From assembly GCF_030867145.1 (NCBI RefSeq), contig NC_134434.1, positions 496,001 through 560,000 on the forward strand: DNA of 64,000 nt. Direction: 5' to 3'. The position numbers and the translations under genes were made by a program. Shown here piece after piece: positions 61,654 to 64,000 of this stretch (the stretch's first letter is position 1; every line of letters begins with the position of its first letter). The notes beneath the pieces were generated by a model, which was not told the DNA's origin, did no database searches, and was given only the letters and a program-made list of their open reading frames with translations. The stretch is from Opisthocomus hoazin (lineage: Eukaryota; Chordata; Aves; Opisthocomiformes; Opisthocomidae).

Positions 61654-61850
61654 CAGCGGTCTCAAACTGTTTTGAGTCAGGCATCACTAACCACCCCACC
61701 CTCAAAAATCCTCATAGATTATCATAACAAATCTGGTAATTGAAAGGAATGTAATAACGATAAGTTTCTGTAGACAAGCTGTAAAACACTTATAAGAGTT
61801 TTGTGGTTCAGTGGCTGTTGACAAACTTGGAAACCACAGCCATAATTCTA
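61654..61850. mobile_element. Possible hAT-type transposon remnant
   Basis: CAGCGGTCTCAAACTGTTTT resembles the terminal inverted repeat of hAT-Charlie elements (CAG.GGTCTCAAACT...). A second CAGTGGCTG...ACTTGGAAACC string lies about 160 bases on. No transposase frame and no clear target-site duplication were seen. Confidence 0.3.
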
Positions 61851-62340
61851 AATTACTTCAAATATTTGGATAACCATGTATTAAAAATTTAATTTGGATC
61901 AAGTTCACAGCACCGAAATACAGCATCAAACTTACAGTACCAAAATATAGCAATTACAATAAAAAAAGGCACGAAATTGAAACCGGTAAAACTTTTTCAG
62001 AAAACTTTAACAGAGCTTATGTTGGCTGTCTCTGTTCTTAAGTCTGTGCTTCCTCACTAGTCATCCTCCGTTTCTAATGAAGCCTTTAAGAGGTTCAGAC
62101 AGTGTGAAGGTGCTACCTGACACTGGTCCATGGTCAAGGCACCAACTGACATTTTTGTTCAATGAAAATGGAAAACGCATGGCATAAATGTAACACACAG
62201 TAATGATAAAACAGAACAAAAGTATTTTTATAAATCACTAACAAACTTGAGAGTTTTCTAAGAATGCAGAAGAATATTATCTATACTGTAAAAAAAAAAG
62301 TATTATTTAACTCAGGAAACTTCTGTTAAATCCTTGCGTT

Positions 62341-62350
62341 CCCCCCCCCC
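62341..62350. repeat. Poly(C) run
   Basis: Ten consecutive C residues in otherwise AT-rich sequence. Confidence 0.85.
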
Positions 62351-63194
62351 GAATGAGCGAGCCAGCTGTTTCATGGCTTAAATTTCTCCTTAAAATGGGG
62401 ATAATAATTTTAATCGAGGTGTATAAATGATGGAAATAAAGCAGATATTAGATTGACAGACTGAAGAATGGACTTGTCTCACAGGTCTACTGCTCCATTT
62501 TTAATTTAATATCCGTGCATACTCAATTTAATTTAAATTGGAAATATTTTTTAAATTGTACACTATTACATTTCTCAAGTGGAATGCTTCATTTCTGTTG
62601 CAATGAAACATTTTAATATTCTTGGACAGATTTTCCTTTTCGAATTACAGTTCTTGAACACTGTCAAAATTACAACACTTCATTCTTACTTACCATGCAG
62701 GCAAAATTGGAAATTTAAATGATTTGCAGAAAATTAAAAGTCTTGCTGCATTAAACAGTTACATAGAGGAAGCTTTTAAATTCTAGACTGCATCCTTATA
62801 AAATTGTATTACATACGCCTGAATTTTTTTTCTGAGAATTATAGAGACCATTTTGCCTGTTCTGCAATTTTGAATTTTAGTTTTTCTCAAAGTACCAAAG
62901 TTGTTCACCTTTGGGCTTCTCATTGTGATCTGCTTTGCAGTGTATCTAAAGAGTTGCTGATAAGCTATCAATTCTTTTATGAAACATTCTCCTTTTCAGA
63001 ACAAGGCAAAAAATTAACAATGTCTATAATGCAGGGCAAAAGGGATCCACTTCTCATCTCGTGTATTTGATGTTATGTATTGGAACAATTAAAATTAAGT
63101 GAAGGGTTATTCTCAGTTTACATCACTGAAGATGTAAAAGGAAAATTACTAAGTTTTATTTCAATTCCCAAACTATATTCCTGCGTTGCACTAG

Positions 63195-63260
63195 TAATAT
63201 TTAATTTTTATTTTTAATTTAATTTTATTTTTTTATTTTAAATTTTATTTATATAAAGAA
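63195..63260. repeat. AT-rich low-complexity tract
   Basis: Almost only A and T, with repeating ATTTTTAATTTAATTTTATT-like units and a stretch of T runs. No other structure. Confidence 0.8.
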
Positions 63261-64000
63261 ATACAGGTACTCTGTAATTCAATAAAAATGTTAAAATTTC
63301 TTGCTACCTTACGTTTAATTGTTGGACAAACTATTGGTTTGTGCTGTTGCCACTGTTTCTGTATATTGTCACTCACTCACAACGTGTGGTTGACAGCAGG
63401 GATCTACAGCCCAGAGCACATGTTGAACTGGAAGGCAACTGATCCTAGTGCCTATAAAGTCTCCTGCTGAGCAGACCTGGAAACCAGAAAACCGCTGCCC
63501 CACAGAGACTAAATCAAGTATGTATTCAGCAGCAGCATGAAGCTCCTGTCTTGCTCCATCTTGTCTCGCCCTATGTTGTCTTTACAAAATGAGACTAAGT
63601 GAACAAGAAAATTTCAAATTTGAGACAAACTGGGAGATGCTTCTGATACATAAGAAAGAGGTTTCATGTCTCATGTTACCTTCAGAACTCAGTGGAGGGC
63701 AGGAAGACATGCTACAGGCATACCTACTCCTGCTCTTGTGTAAGGAAAATTGGATTTTGGACCACTGTTCTTGAGAAATTGACACCATTTGGTATAACGC
63801 CACGATGCTACAAGAGGATAGAGTGCCAATATTCTGTGGCAACAGACAGCAGTCCCCATGAGCTCAAAATTCAGCATGAATTCTGCAAGTAGAAGGAGCC
63901 ACTGATGACCAGGTCATATCCCAAAACTACTAGTAAAGTGATTTATCTCTTTTTTTTTTTTTTTTAATGGCAACTCAGAAAAGATTCAACAATAAAAAGC

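Larger units (their letters stand above)
49703..64000 (-). other. STXBP4: STXBP4 upstream intron sequence (partial)
   Basis: Presumed intron 5' of the WW exon. I searched the minus strand for the conserved upstream peptide (SKELVKSVRALLDMD) and for coiled-coil stretches and found none. It contains CR1 pieces at 54490 and 60760, a GC-rich patch at 52905-52990, several strong isolated splice-like sites, a possible hAT-type remnant near 61654, and AT-rich low-complexity sequence at 63195-63260. The upstream exon may lie beyond 64000 or have been missed. Confidence 0.6.

Noticed and set aside
1..64000. CRISPR array, bacterial operon, tRNA, rRNA, or endogenous retrovirus
   Set aside because: No regularly spaced repeats, no gag/pol-like frames, no paired LTRs and no tRNA-like cloverleaf were recognised. 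The only mobile-element relics are CR1, MIR-like and a doubtful hAT piece.

Overview
This window is vertebrate nuclear DNA, almost certainly from a bird. It is AT-rich, intron-dominated sequence with two CpG islands. It carries at least six decayed CR1 LINE fragments of the avian/reptilian type, with 3' ends of the GGTTGGACT...GATGATCT...TTCCAACC...ATTCTATG kind, plus two MIR-like SINE fragments. No bacterial-style operon, CRISPR array, tRNA or rRNA gene was seen.

Two protein-coding genes are supported, both on the minus strand and both partial. HLF (PAR-bZIP transcription factor) has coding exon 1 at 10091-10196 and exon 2 at 8449-8784. The exons encoding the C-terminal half and the bZIP domain were not found and should lie beyond the left edge. 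STXBP4 (Synip) has its last two coding exons at 49645-49702 and 33514-33628. Together they encode one WW domain and the C-terminus; the upstream exons were not recognised and probably lie beyond the right edge or are too diverged to see. Tandem STXBP4-HLF in the same orientation matches, from memory, the order on human 17q22, so the block looks syntenic.

Layout: 1-8448 HLF intron 2 (left part); 8449-10196 HLF exons 2 and 1 with intron 1; about 9715-10990 CpG-island promoter of HLF, with a full CRE and an inverted CCAAT box; about 12880-13510 a second CpG island with a tight E-box / ROR element / CCAAT cluster; 13.5-32.4 kb intergenic, with two minus-oriented CR1 copies and two MIR fragments; 32.4-33.5 kb probable STXBP4 3' UTR; 33629-49644 the 16 kb intron that splits the WW domain; 49703-64000 upstream STXBP4 intron sequence with CR1 remnants and some splice-flanked blocks of unknown meaning.

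The two genes are not known to act in one pathway: HLF is a D-box-binding, circadian/haematopoietic regulator and STXBP4 binds syntaxin-4 and p63. I found no convincing new biological system. The most testable points are the second CpG island with its clock-type motifs, the perfect 12-bp hairpin at 29796, and possible antisense exons in the STXBP4 intron.
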